Positions 23,847 through 32,689 of a stretch of 64,000 nt of DNA are shown one piece after another (the stretch's first letter is position 1; every line of letters starts with the position of its first letter). The stretch comes from Cenococcum geophilum 1.58. Taxonomy: Eukaryota > Ascomycota > Dothideomycetes > Gloniales > Gloniaceae. The notes under the pieces were generated by a model that did not search any database, was not told where the DNA came from, and was given only the letters and a program-made list of their open reading frames with translations. Both the position numbers and the translations under genes were made by a program. The stretch lies in contig KV748186.1 in assembly GCA_001692895.1 (NCBI GenBank), positions 1,541,785 to 1,605,784 on the forward strand, in the 5' to 3' direction.

Positions 23847-24891
23847 ATGTCTCCTCCTGCTCTCTAGGTGCGTGCGCACCCCCCTAACGTCCTCCTTAAT
23901 GAGGAGAGAATACTACGGGCTGTGGCCCTCCTTTATTATCGCTAGCTTCGGTCTAGTAGAATCTAGGTTAAGATATAGTTAGTATTAGAACTCTAACTAT
24001 TAACTATAAGATATAACTAACTGGTTTTAATAGGCGCCCTCGCCCTTGCCGCTGCCCTCCCCTCCTAACAGCAGCAGTAATAGCAGCAGTAGTAGCAACA
24101 GTAATAGTAACAGCAGCACCGCCGCCGCCGCCCGCCGCTGCCGCCGCTAACGACGACAACAACGACGACGACGACGATAAGGATAAATGGTTTGGCGGTA
24201 GGGAGTTAGGAGAGGAGCCGTAAGTATTAATAACTGTATAGTATGTACTTAGCTCAAATATGTTTATAGACCACTACTACTATTACTATTACCGGCCCTA
24301 GCTCTGGCTCCTGCTTCTGCTCCCGCCCCAGCCCTTGCTCTTGCCCCGGCCCTTGCTCCCGCCCTAGCTCTCCCCTCGTTGCCGGCCCTCTCGCTGCCGG
24401 CCCTTACTACCGCTGGGTTTGCCCTCGCCTAGCGCGCCGACCCCGTCCGCCTGCCGTAGGCTTGGGCCCCCCGCGGTAAGGCGACTGCCGCGTATACCCC
24501 TACCGCCTAAGGCAAATGGTGGTCGCAGTTGGCGGCGGGGTTGGCGGCTATGGGGCCGAATAAGTGGAGAGACTAGGGCTATATCGGCCGGATAATGGAG
24601 ACGGAGTTAGGGGTAGAGTTGGTGGATGGTAAGCGATGCACTGCCTACTAAGCCTCGGGTAAGGAGTATTAGGTGTACTCTGAAAAGGGTGCACAGCAGG
24701 TAAGTAGGCTTGGGGACACCTGCGCTCGCTGCTAAGCGGCGGCCCGTTCTGGTAGGTGTAGCCTCTTAAAGCGGAAGCGTAAGGACCCTAAAAATCCCTT
24801 GCCCCTACCTCCTAGGCTAAGGTCTTTGGCGGCGTATAAGCCGTTTAGTGGTCTACCACTAGGTCCTGGTGGTAGTGGTATTACAGTATAA
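23847..24891 (+). pseudogene. Cys-rich (zinc-binding-like) protein with Gln-rich low-complexity region
   Basis: ATG at 23847 opens MSPPAL*VRAHPPNVLLNEE, then a CAG/TAG tract (about 24065-24120, originally Gln-rich or Ser-rich) and a CCG/ACG low-complexity run. The frame changes in or near that run. The C-terminal part, in the other frame, reads GVELVDGKRCTAY*ASGKEY, then DTCARC*AAARSGRCS, followed by a basic KRKRK patch and a stop at 24889-24891. With Tyr restored to Cys the pattern is CxxCx6C...CxxCx7C, a plausible zinc-binding DNA- or protein-contact module. This segment is GC-rich compared with its surroundings. I know no name for the family. Its place between helicase and DUF6589 gene suggests an accessory DNA-binding role. 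Confidence 0.55.
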
Positions 24892-25328
24892 GGGGGAGGG
24901 GGGGGGGTTGGCGTTGCTTTCTGGCACTCCGGTAAGCTAAAGTGGCAGCTTTTATAGCATATTCTTCGTGGGTAAGCTTTAATCCAGCTGCGTTAATCTA
25001 AGGGGTAAAACCTAGATAACAATACTGTCTGGTACGGGCTAAACTATAAGGCATCCTTTGCAGGCAAGCTTTAATCCAGCTGTATTAATCCGAGGGGTAA
25101 TCCTAGATAACGGTACTATCTAGTATAGGCCTAACTGCAAGGCGTTATGGAAGCCCTGGAGTTGTCTAGTGGGTAGTATAGGTAGATAGTAGTTAAATAT
25201 AGTTGCTGGGTTCTGTCGTTGCCTTATATATAAAAGTTTATATAAAAATTTATGTAAAAGGTTGTGTAAAAGGTTGTGCAAAAGGTTGTATAAAAGGTCG
25301 TGTATAGGTTCGTGCATAAGTTTATATG
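24892..25328. repeat. G-run, 92-bp direct repeat and 12-bp satellite inside the transposon
   Basis: A run of ten G at about 24899-24908 is followed by a 92-bp direct repeat (units starting 24971 and 25063, both beginning GGYAAGCTTTAATCCAGCTG) and a 12-bp satellite (AAAAGGTTGTGT and variants, about eight units, 25225-25328). An open frame on the minus strand over the satellite (25120-25317) is Leu/His-rich and follows from the repeat. No gene assigned. Confidence 0.75.
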
Positions 25329-25365
25329 GATTAGTTAGCCTAGTTAAACAGAAACGTAGGCATCT

Positions 25366-25525
25366 AATTAGCCTAGGAGTTCGCAGGAGTTCGTAGGAGT
25401 TTAAGGACTAGGTAAATTTAACCTAAGGAAGTTATTGCGGGTATGCTAGTTTAGAGCATTAATAAATATAGGCATTTAATTAGTTTAGGAGTTTGTAGGA
25501 GTTTATAGGAGTTTATAGAAGTCTG
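25366..25525 (-). repeat. CCAAT-type repeat arrays near the 3-prime end of the DUF6589-like gene
   Basis: TAATTAGCCTAGGAGTTCGC plus two further AGGAGTTCGT units at 25366-25405, and TAATTAGTTTAGGAGTTTGT plus three units at 25480-25520. Same orientation as the right-end arrays. Confidence 0.75.
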
Positions 25526-25529
25526 GGGA

Positions 25530-28380
25530 TTAGTTAGCTACTCTAATTCCTATAAGATTGATTATGTCAATTGTTATAAGGTTAATTGTTGGATTAATAA
25601 CCCTATTTAACCCCTCCCCAACCTGGTTAGTATAATCTTCTATATTAGCAAATCCATTAAGATTATCTAGGGTATTAAAAGGGTACGACCCCCTAAGCGT
25701 ACCTAATTGTTAGACGTGCTGCTAGTTAAACTAATTAACTTTATCCGCTAGTACCTTAATGCCTTCTTATAAGATGTTATAAGAATTAAAAAACTTCCTA
25801 CTAGCTAATTGTTTAGTACTCTGCGGTTTAGCCAGATCTAAAGTAAAGAGGGTACAAGCGAGTAAAAATATATCCGGTAGTGTAGTAGTAGTAGTATAAG
25901 TCCCGGGCATGTGCTCGCTAAATATAGCCTTTACTCTTTTACGTAACGCTCTAACCTAAGTATTAGATAGATATACTTAGTTAAATATAATATCTATATT
26001 ATGGGTTAAGTTCTTATAACACTTCATTTTAATCTTATAACTACCGTTAAGATGCTTAAGCCCGAGGTTAATTGCTTTATGTATAGTGACCCTACTAGGC
26101 CAGTTAATAAGCCTAGAGGATAGTATTGTATGCTGTAATTCAGGAGTGTTTACTAAGGAGAGATTCTATTAATAGAATAACATCTCGCGGCCATAGTTGA
26201 GCTGGGACGCGCTAAAAAAGTAGACAATAAGAGGGTCAACAAAGTGCCTTAGTATGCCTATATTAGCATGTTTAACAGCATACTAAATAGTTAGAAATAG
26301 CTTAACCTCCTGAAGCATACAACATATTGTCTAGAATTTAATATCGTTATGCGGTTGCTTATTAGAGCTGTTGCTATTCTATATATCTAATATAAAGGCG
26401 GCTAGACGAACGTCTTTAATAAGTTCTAAAAATTAATCTGGTGTAAGAGAACTAATAGCGTCAGTAACGTGGTCCATTCGCTTAAAGAAGTCTCTGCTAG
26501 AGGCAATAAGGTAGCCCTTACGTCGCATTGCTGTATAAAATAATGCAACTACACGTGCCGTAAAGCCCTGCGCAATAATTAGTTCTATTAGGTAATATTT
26601 AGCGTTCTCCCGACTATACTAACTACGACCCCACATAGTAGTATTAGCTCGTAAGCAATAATAAGCCTCCTTTTTAAAAATAATAGGTGCCTAATATATA
26701 CGGATAATAGTATTTAGTAAGTTCATCTGGATATGGAACCACGTAGGTATACTAAGAAGCCAATCCCGTTGGTCGTATGGTCGGCAAGCCTAGGTTTACT
26801 TGTTTTTAATAGCCCTAATACGGATTACCGTAAGTTGGTCTCTATGGATAAGCCAGAGTTAATCACGGAAGTCATTACGGACAGCTTTAGCTTTGGTAGG
26901 ATCTTCCGGTATATATAGACTAAGCTAGTCTAGAAATATACTTTTGTGGACGCCATATATACCTTTAATAGTACCCTTATCCTTAAATATAGCGCTAAAT
27001 TGCTAGAACGTAGTCTTATTTACAGAAAGGCAATGCACACTCGACATTTTAGGATAGTGATCACTATCTCTAAATACAGTATTAACGCCATCTATATAAA
27101 TTCTCTTAAGTGCATCTAATATAAGGCTTTATGTAATATTCACCCTAATCTCGTTATCTTCACCAGATATACTAGGTGCATTTAGTATATCTTTAAGCCT
27201 AAGTAGTATTATTAGATCGTGCATGCCTTAACGTAAACCTAAAGGTGGTAGCTTAGGGCAAAGAATAATAGCCGCCGTCGTTATTGCCCGCATTGTAGCC
27301 ATATGGCCCATAACCTTGTTACATTTCTTGTCCTTAAAATTAACGTTATTATAGACAATTACTACCTACTTACTAAACGCTTAACGCTGGAGCTGTCTCT
27401 AAGGAAGTTAGCTAATTAGCCTAGGAGTTTACAGGAGTTTACAGGAGTTGGGTACTGTACCTCTGCCTCCTTAACAACTTTAACCATTAACTAATTAGCC
27501 TAATAATAACTATAATATATTCCAAGCCCTAATAGAGTCTTAATTACTCGCCGCTTTATACTAGAGCCTATTAAATAGACATCTAGTATTAAAGAGAGGA
27601 AGCTAGATCGCTTTTTAGCCCGAGAATAATATACTATACTAGTAATAGCAAACAATCGCCTAGATAACGCATTAGACTGAGATATAGCGTTATAACTAGC
27701 TCGGTGGGCGCGCTAATTGCTTATAAGTTTTAAAAGAATAGTATGCTATATTGGAGTAACCTCTTAGATAATTCTGAAGGCTAGCTTAAAGTCTAGTGTC
27801 TCTAGGTCTGTAGTATAATTAAATTAACTAAAGTAGGGCTAATGAATAAGATTATTAAGCTCTATAGCAAAAGAATCTACTAGAGAAGGACGCTGGCAGA
27901 TAACCCTTATGCGTGGATCGTCTATAGTACGTATTAGTACACGCTGTCGCTATTATGGTTGGGTATATTGGAGGTGCTAAATTATAACCGCTTTGCCCTT
28001 TTCTACCCCAGCTTAAGCAAGTATAAAGGTTTAAAAACTCTATTAAACGCGGCGGAGTGTATTAGCCACCTGTTATAGCTTAAATTACGTAGACTGCCGT
28101 TCCTTAGAGCTTATATTATATTAACCGCGAGTAGGAGAAGGTTCATTAGAGGAAGGCTAAAGAGCCTTAATAGCGTCGCTATTAAGCTTATTATTAAGGT
28201 AGTCTATATCGCTGTTAGAATATTTATCTGGGTGTCCGTTAGGGTGTCCGTTAGGAGGCAGAAGAGAGCTAAAAGGGGCGCTAGATAAAGGACTTTACGA
28301 ATTATTAGATAGGGGCACATGTATTAGGCCGGCGACGTCTATTATTTCTTAATTGGATAGAGTAAATAAATAGCTTTTAA
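25530..28380 (-). pseudogene. DUF6589-like protein, RIP-degraded
   Basis: The minus strand reads from about 28380 down to a TAA at 25530-25532, about 950 codons, the usual size of the family. The signature core is RDQLTVIRIRAIKNK, PYDQRDWLLSIPTWFHIQMN near 26740-26850, matching the DUF6589 pattern (G)DQLTxxRIR...W...P.WFHLQMN. Around it lie an N-terminal Ser/Pro-rich region and a long helical C-terminal half (DHVTDAISSLTPD, EVKLFLTI*YAVKHA, YGREMLFYQ*NLSLVNTPEL). Stops are RIP-type. DUF6589 proteins are common in fungi and of unknown function. Their repetitive distribution and this location inside a bounded transposon make a transposase role plausible, but no catalytic triad was identified. 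CCAAT-type arrays at 27412 and 28535-28615 lie inside or upstream. Confidence 0.65.
27405..27452 (-). repeat. CCAAT-type repeat array within the DUF6589-like gene region
   Basis: CTAATTAGCCTAGGAGTTTA followed by two AGGAGTTTAC-type units. It lies in the middle of the region I assign to the DUF6589-like gene, which may mean the gene begins here and the upstream frame (27500-28380) is a separate exon or gene. Confidence 0.6.
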
Positions 28381-28534
28381 TTAATTCTGATTATAAATAT
28401 TTTAGAGTTAATTTAGGGTATAAGATACAGCGTTGTAATAGAAGAGTTGTCGCCTAATAAGAAATATTAAGTTCTTATATAAAGGGCGCCTATAAGCTCT
28501 TAGACCCTTAGGGAGAAATTCTTTTTGGTGTAAT

Positions 28535-28652
28535 CTAATTGGTCTAGGAGTTCGCAGGAGTCCACAGGACTAGGGTAAGGTAATCTTATTGGCTTAGGAG
28601 TTTGCAGGACTCCACAAGCGTAGCACTAGCCCTTAGCGCCACGCCGTGGCGC
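28535..28652 (-). repeat. Right-end CCAAT-type arrays and 17-bp palindrome
   Basis: TCTAATTGGTCTAGGAGTTC and TCTTATTGGCTTAGGAGTTT arrays, the mirror image of the left end, are followed by the perfect palindrome GCGCCACGCCGTGGCGC (28636-28652, 7-bp arms), 15 bp inside the right terminal inverted repeat. Confidence 0.8.
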
Positions 28653-28667
28653 AATTTCTTCCCGGGG

Positions 28668-28685
28668 GTCTGATTTATGAGATAA
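28668..28685 (-). repeat. Right terminal inverted repeat, 18 bp
   Basis: GTCTGATTTATGAGATAA, the exact reverse complement of 20029-20046. Confidence 0.9.
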
Positions 28686-28693
28686 CTTAAAGA
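28686..28693. repeat. 8-bp target-site duplication, right copy (CTTAAAGA)
   Basis: RIP-type G to A change relative to the left copy turns the NLR Gln codon CAA into TAA on the minus strand, right at the insertion junction. Confidence 0.9.
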
Positions 28694-30190
28694 GGGTAGT
28701 TCTTAATTGCCCACTTGTGGGACATAAGAAATCGGCGCGCATCTCTAACTAGTTCATGTAATGCAGATACATTTGTTCTCCTCTAGGTGAAGTTAATATT
28801 TCATCAAAAATGCGGACGAACTCGTAGGTTACCTTTACAAGAGCCTCCAGTTTCGCCATTGATAGTACTCCTTTTGATATTCCCTTGCAAAGGCTAAGAG
28901 CCTCCAGCCAGTAGAGGTATTGCTGCCTTAGAAATTTGTTGACAGCGCCTCCATCCTGTACATCGACTTCATCCGCTGCAGAAGAGCTAGAATTCTAGTT
29001 ACAGAGGTGGTCAACCTAATAAACGCACGAGTATCGCATTGTCGTTAGTACATCGTCGACTGGTACTTGAACCTTATTAATTGGGAAACCTGGAGTGATT
29101 AAGTTGTACATGTCACGCTTGAGTACGCTATATATAAGCTTAAGCGACCTAGAGAACATGTTATAGTGAATCTCGCTTTGAGATGGGAGTACTGCGTCCC
29201 GTATCTTGTTGCCTAAGTAGTCCGTAGCTGATTGGTGGATAAGGTGGACTTGATTATCCCTAACGGTAAGAAATGAACTATATATAGCCGTGATCGCCCT
29301 TACGTCCCTCGTAAGTGTGGAAACTTGGCCTGATAGTCTGTATAAGCTGCCTATTTTAGCTAGGTAAAGCGGATGGTATGCGACGTAAGTAGTAGAAAGC
29401 AGGAGGTGGTAAATCTCCGAGTTTCTCTGCTTTAGTTGCTGGATTTGATCTATTATGCGATTGTATAGCGGGTATAAGCCTAGTAGTACTTCTTCTACTA
29501 TATATAAAGCGTCCCAGCTCTCCGGCTCCTTAAGCTCCTAAAGTATGAGTGTAACCTAGAGGAATATACCGTTCGCCTTCTTGCGTAGAATATCTTGTAC
29601 TTGATCTCTTAGCTTGTTATCTTTAAGTGAGTTAAGGTGGGATAGCTTGTTATTAATATATACGTTAATGGCGTGGGACACCTGCTCTATATTTTGTTTT
29701 AGCTTTAGACTTAACCTTGCCTCTACGTCTACGCGTCTTAGCTTATATTTGATTTTTATCTTGTTTCGACTTAACAAGAGCCACTTAACGTGGGCTAATA
29801 ATACTAAGGAGGTATAAATAACTAAGTCTAAGAGCTTTGGCAAGTCTTCTACGTATTTATTAAGCGCGTTAACAACTAACTAGGCTATTTTTAGGTCTAG
29901 ATCTTATACTATATTTAGAAAGATATTAAAGAGAGTAACCTAGGCATTAGTGTCTTCGAAAGTATTTTGGCCTACCTAATTATGCTTCTTCTGCAGATAT
30001 AATGCTCGCGAAACTCTCGCAACATGGCAGTCAGAGGCTATAGCACTTAGTAAGTAGAACTATATCTAGTAAGAGACGTTTTCTTAAGTAGCAGCAGGCT
30101 AGGCGTAGCACTAAATAGTATAGCTAAAGTACCTTAGTTCGCTTAGAAATCACGTAATGTGTAACGTTAGTCTATATAAGATAGTACTTC
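28686..30190 (-). pseudogene. 5-prime part of NACHT-WD40 (NLR/STAND) gene, RIP-degraded
   Basis: Minus strand. The NACHT core reads A*LVVNALNKYVEDLPKLLD near 29880-29825, where the Walker B/acidic motif VDALDEC has become VNALNKY by G to A changes. Then VKWLLLSRN, a winged-helix region (ANGIFLWVTLIL, YNRIIDQIQQLKQRN) and the pre-WD40 region (HQSATDYLGNK, DMYNLITPGFPI, RQQYLYWLEALSLC) follow, ending MSHKWAIKNYPL at the transposon border. The next codons are found at 20028 downward. No Walker A motif could be found upstream of about 30000, so the 5-prime end is missing or unrecognisable. Unlike the WD40 half, this half contains many TAG/TAA stops. NLRs of this type trigger cell death or heterokaryon incompatibility. 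Confidence 0.85.
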
Positions 30191-30205
30191 GAGTTGCCAC
30201 CGTTA

Positions 30206-30245
30206 GCAGGGAGGATGGCCGACCCGTACCGGCATAGATCTTGTT
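30206..30245 (-). repeat. Dispersed motif CCGGTRCGGGTCGGCC, third copy
   Basis: Reverse complement begins CAAGATCTATGCCGGTACGG and ends TCCTCCCTGCTAAC, closely matching 15368-15414. It lies at the 5-prime end of the recognisable NLR relic, so an element fragment may mark the breakpoint that removed the gene's N-terminus. Confidence 0.65.
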
Positions 30246-30389
30246 AAGGGTCTACTTCCTGGGGAACTACCATAGTATGGTTGGTGTTGTTTTAAGTGTG
30301 GCGTTATGGCGGTGATGCACTGCCTCCGCTGCTCGGCGTTTAGCTTGGCGCGGTTGCTAAGTCAACTAAACCATGCCGAAACCCTAACG

Positions 30390-31290
30390 GGGTCGCAGCT
30401 CGGCAAGGTCACGGAAAAGCTCGGCGAGGTCACAAAGTTCAACAAGGTCAGAACCTTAAATTTGACTTTGTGACCCTACTCAACTTCTAACCCTGCTCAA
30501 CTTCTCACCCCATGACTCCGCTGTGTATATGCAGCGCATATACCAAAAAATTATTTATTTTAGAATTTAAAATAAATAATAAATAATATATAATATATAA
30601 TACTTAAGTTATATATGCAGAGTATATGCCTAGCGTATGCTTAGCATATACAACGCGCTCGTTACACGGCTTATTAGTGTGGTATATGCTTAGTATATGC
30701 TTAGCATGTGCTAAGCATATGCTATAATATAGCCCACCTTAGGTATAGCCTATCTTATAGAATAGTAAGTATATATATTATATATACTAAATATATATTT
30801 AATTTATATACCTTATTATTTTTATAAAAGATAGGCTGTACTATAGTACCTATATATCTTTATTATTCTATAATAAGGTATGCTATATATAGTATATGCC
30901 GAGCATATACTCCACTAATAAGCTATGTAACCGCGCGCGTTACATATGCTAAGCATATGCTTAACCTATACACCACTAGTTCTATAAGGTAGGCTATACT
31001 ATAGCATATACTAGGCATATACAACTCTAATGCGTCGGTTAACACTGCGATATATTCTCATTTGCTGTAGTTATATACGTGTATATGCTTAGTATATGCA
31101 CCGCATATTCGGTGCATGTGGTCGCTTAAGTTAAATGTGGCTACCGATGCGCGTTCTGTATGGGTAAAAGTGTGACCCCGCCGACCTTTTGCCGGTGGCT
31201 CCATCGGTGACCCCGTTCAACTTTTGCCGACCCCCATCGGTGACCTTGGTCAACTTTTCCGTGACCTTAGTCAGCTGCACCCCGAACCCC
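30390..31290. repeat. Inverted-repeat element with ATATGC palindromes in the centre
   Basis: Outer arms: GCAGCTCGGCAAGGTCACGG (30394 onward) and, inverted, GTGACCTTAGTCAGCTGCAC region (31258-31282), about 40 bp at roughly 80 per cent identity. Inside each arm are further GGTCAC/GTCAACTTTT units (about 30 bp) in tandem. The centre (30535-31110) is very AT-rich and full of GCATATGC-like palindromes (TATGCTTAGCATATGC and variants, CTAAGCATATGC). No reading frame of note; the open minus-strand frame 31131-31352 comes from the right arm. Could be a non-autonomous element or a replication or chromatin feature. Confidence 0.6.
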
Positions 31291-31379
31291 AACCAGTCCT
31301 TAAGATGACCACTGTTTAACTTCGGGATATAGCCCATCTCATGCCATAACATACGGCCATGTTTACATCGCAGCCTCCT

Positions 31380-32285
31380 CTAAAAGAATCTTAGCATATC
31401 ACACTGCCTTTAAGCTTCGTAGGCGCGCCTTTGACGCCTCCGCCAACTGACGAGAACGCCTTTACCCAAGCTCCCTAAGTTATCGCGCTTCTCAGAGACA
31501 CAGCAATCAAAATCCGTAGACACCCTTTTAGCTTATATAAGGGGAATACGGTAAGATAGAGCGTCGGCTTAGGCAAGACGAGTCGCTATTTGGGTTTATT
31601 AAGGATAAGATACGGTACATAGCCTCTAGCGGGGAAGAGGCACTAGCTAATAATACCAGTCGGATAGATATAACTATAACGGTAGAAGGAATTAACTTGT
31701 TGTTTATATACCTACTTAGCTATACTAAAGTAGAGCGCTTTTAAGCTTCTATATAAATAAAGGCTTTATAGTAATAGGTAAAAGAGGCTAGATAAAGGGC
31801 GGTATCTAAAGCGTATATATTTATTATCTCGCTGCCAAATTGGCAGTTTGTGCTATGTGAGCTCGCTTAGAGGTATATTCTAGGCACTATCCTCTTAGTG
31901 GAGGCATCTATAGGAAAATATGCTCTTAGGATGCCCCCACTAAGCCTATAGTAAAATGGCCTGCTTAGCGTCCCTGCTTTATTTTATTTATAGAATACTA
32001 TTACTTTCGCTATGTTTTAGATATTAACTTATAGGTAGTATTACTAGATATTAATATCTAAGATATAAAAGGATCTATATTTACTAGTTAGTAACACCTA
32101 TAAGGCTACTACTTAATATCTTAGAGCCTTACTGTAGGCACCTTAAAATGGAATAGTTTAAATATCTAAGTACATTTTCTTACTGCATGCAGCTGTTTTT
32201 ATGCATCTTTGCTGCTAATATATCTGCATTAATATATATAAATCCAGCCTTATTTAAGTAGAGATAAGTATTAATAGTTTATATA
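31380..32285 (+). pseudogene. Unrecognised RIP-degraded coding fragment interrupted by a gypsy element
   Basis: A plus-strand frame from about 31580 to 32285 reads GEEALANNTSRIDITITVEG, LPNWQFVLCELA*RYILGT, VEASIGKYALRMPP and similar, with RIP-type stops only. It runs into the 5-base target site of the gypsy element at 32286. I recognise no family. The sequence upstream (31380-31580) shows nothing certain. Confidence 0.35.
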
Positions 32286-32290
32286 CCTAC
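32286..32290. repeat. 5-bp target-site duplication CCTAC (partner 38320-38324)
   Basis: Identical 5-mers flank the element, as Ty3/gypsy integrases produce. Confidence 0.95.
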
Positions 32291-32517
32291 TGTTACGGCA
32301 CTAGCAGAACTTAGCAGAACTACGCACCGGCAAGTTGCTATAGATTGCCGTATATTGCGGTCACGTGACGCGAAGATCGTATATAGCTTTGAGCGGCGCT
32401 CCCCTTCTTCTCCTTCCCTTTCTTTAGCTTTAGATTCTCGTTTATAGACAATCCAATCGTATAGGCTTACGCGACCATTTTGCCGTACTTATGTCTTGAT
32501 TAACTAAGTCGCTAACA
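32291..32517 (+). repeat. 5-prime LTR of gypsy copy 1
   Basis: 227 bp, TGTTACGGCACT...GCTAACA. Contains CACGTGACG (an E-box/CRE-like site) followed by a TATATAG stretch that could be the promoter. Confidence 0.95.
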
Positions 32518-32689
32518 TTATCTAAAGCTCACTCTACTCTTTCTTCCTAAGAAGGAACTTAAATATATTTACGAGAATACAGAATAAGACCCTAAGGATA
32601 TTACTAGGACTATAAGGACAGGACCCAAAAGAAAAGAACAGAACCCTAAGGAAAGGACCTATAAGATACGCATAGACCAGAACCCCTAA

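Larger units (their letters stand above)
20029..28685. mobile_element. 8.66-kb DNA transposon with RecQ-like helicase, Cys-rich and DUF6589-like genes
   Basis: Bounded by perfect 18-bp inverted repeats TTATCTCATAAATCAGAC (20029-20046 and, inverted, 28668-28685) and an 8-bp target duplication (20021-20028, 28686-28693). It lies inside a NACHT-WD40 gene whose frame is restored by its removal. Contents in order: subterminal hairpin (20040-20243), CCAAT-containing repeat arrays, RecQ-like helicase (+), repeat array, Cys-rich gene (+), satellite tracts, DUF6589-like gene (-), repeat arrays, 17-bp palindrome. The 8-bp duplication is the size made by hAT and several other cut-and-paste families, but the ends do not look like hAT ends and I see no hAT transposase. 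The helicase is SF2 RecQ-like, so this is not a Helitron (no Rep/Pif1, and Helitrons make no target duplication). All three genes are RIP-degraded. I know no named family with this content. Confidence 0.85.

Noticed and set aside
26733..26918. Plus-strand open frame of 61 codons
   Set aside because: Antisense to the conserved core of the DUF6589-like gene.
20029..28685. Helitron, because a helicase is present
   Set aside because: The helicase is SF2 RecQ-like and not Pif1-like, no Rep domain is seen, and the element has inverted ends and an 8-bp duplication, which Helitrons lack.
29614..29817. Plus-strand open frame of 67 codons
   Set aside because: Antisense to the NACHT relic, which explains the sequence.
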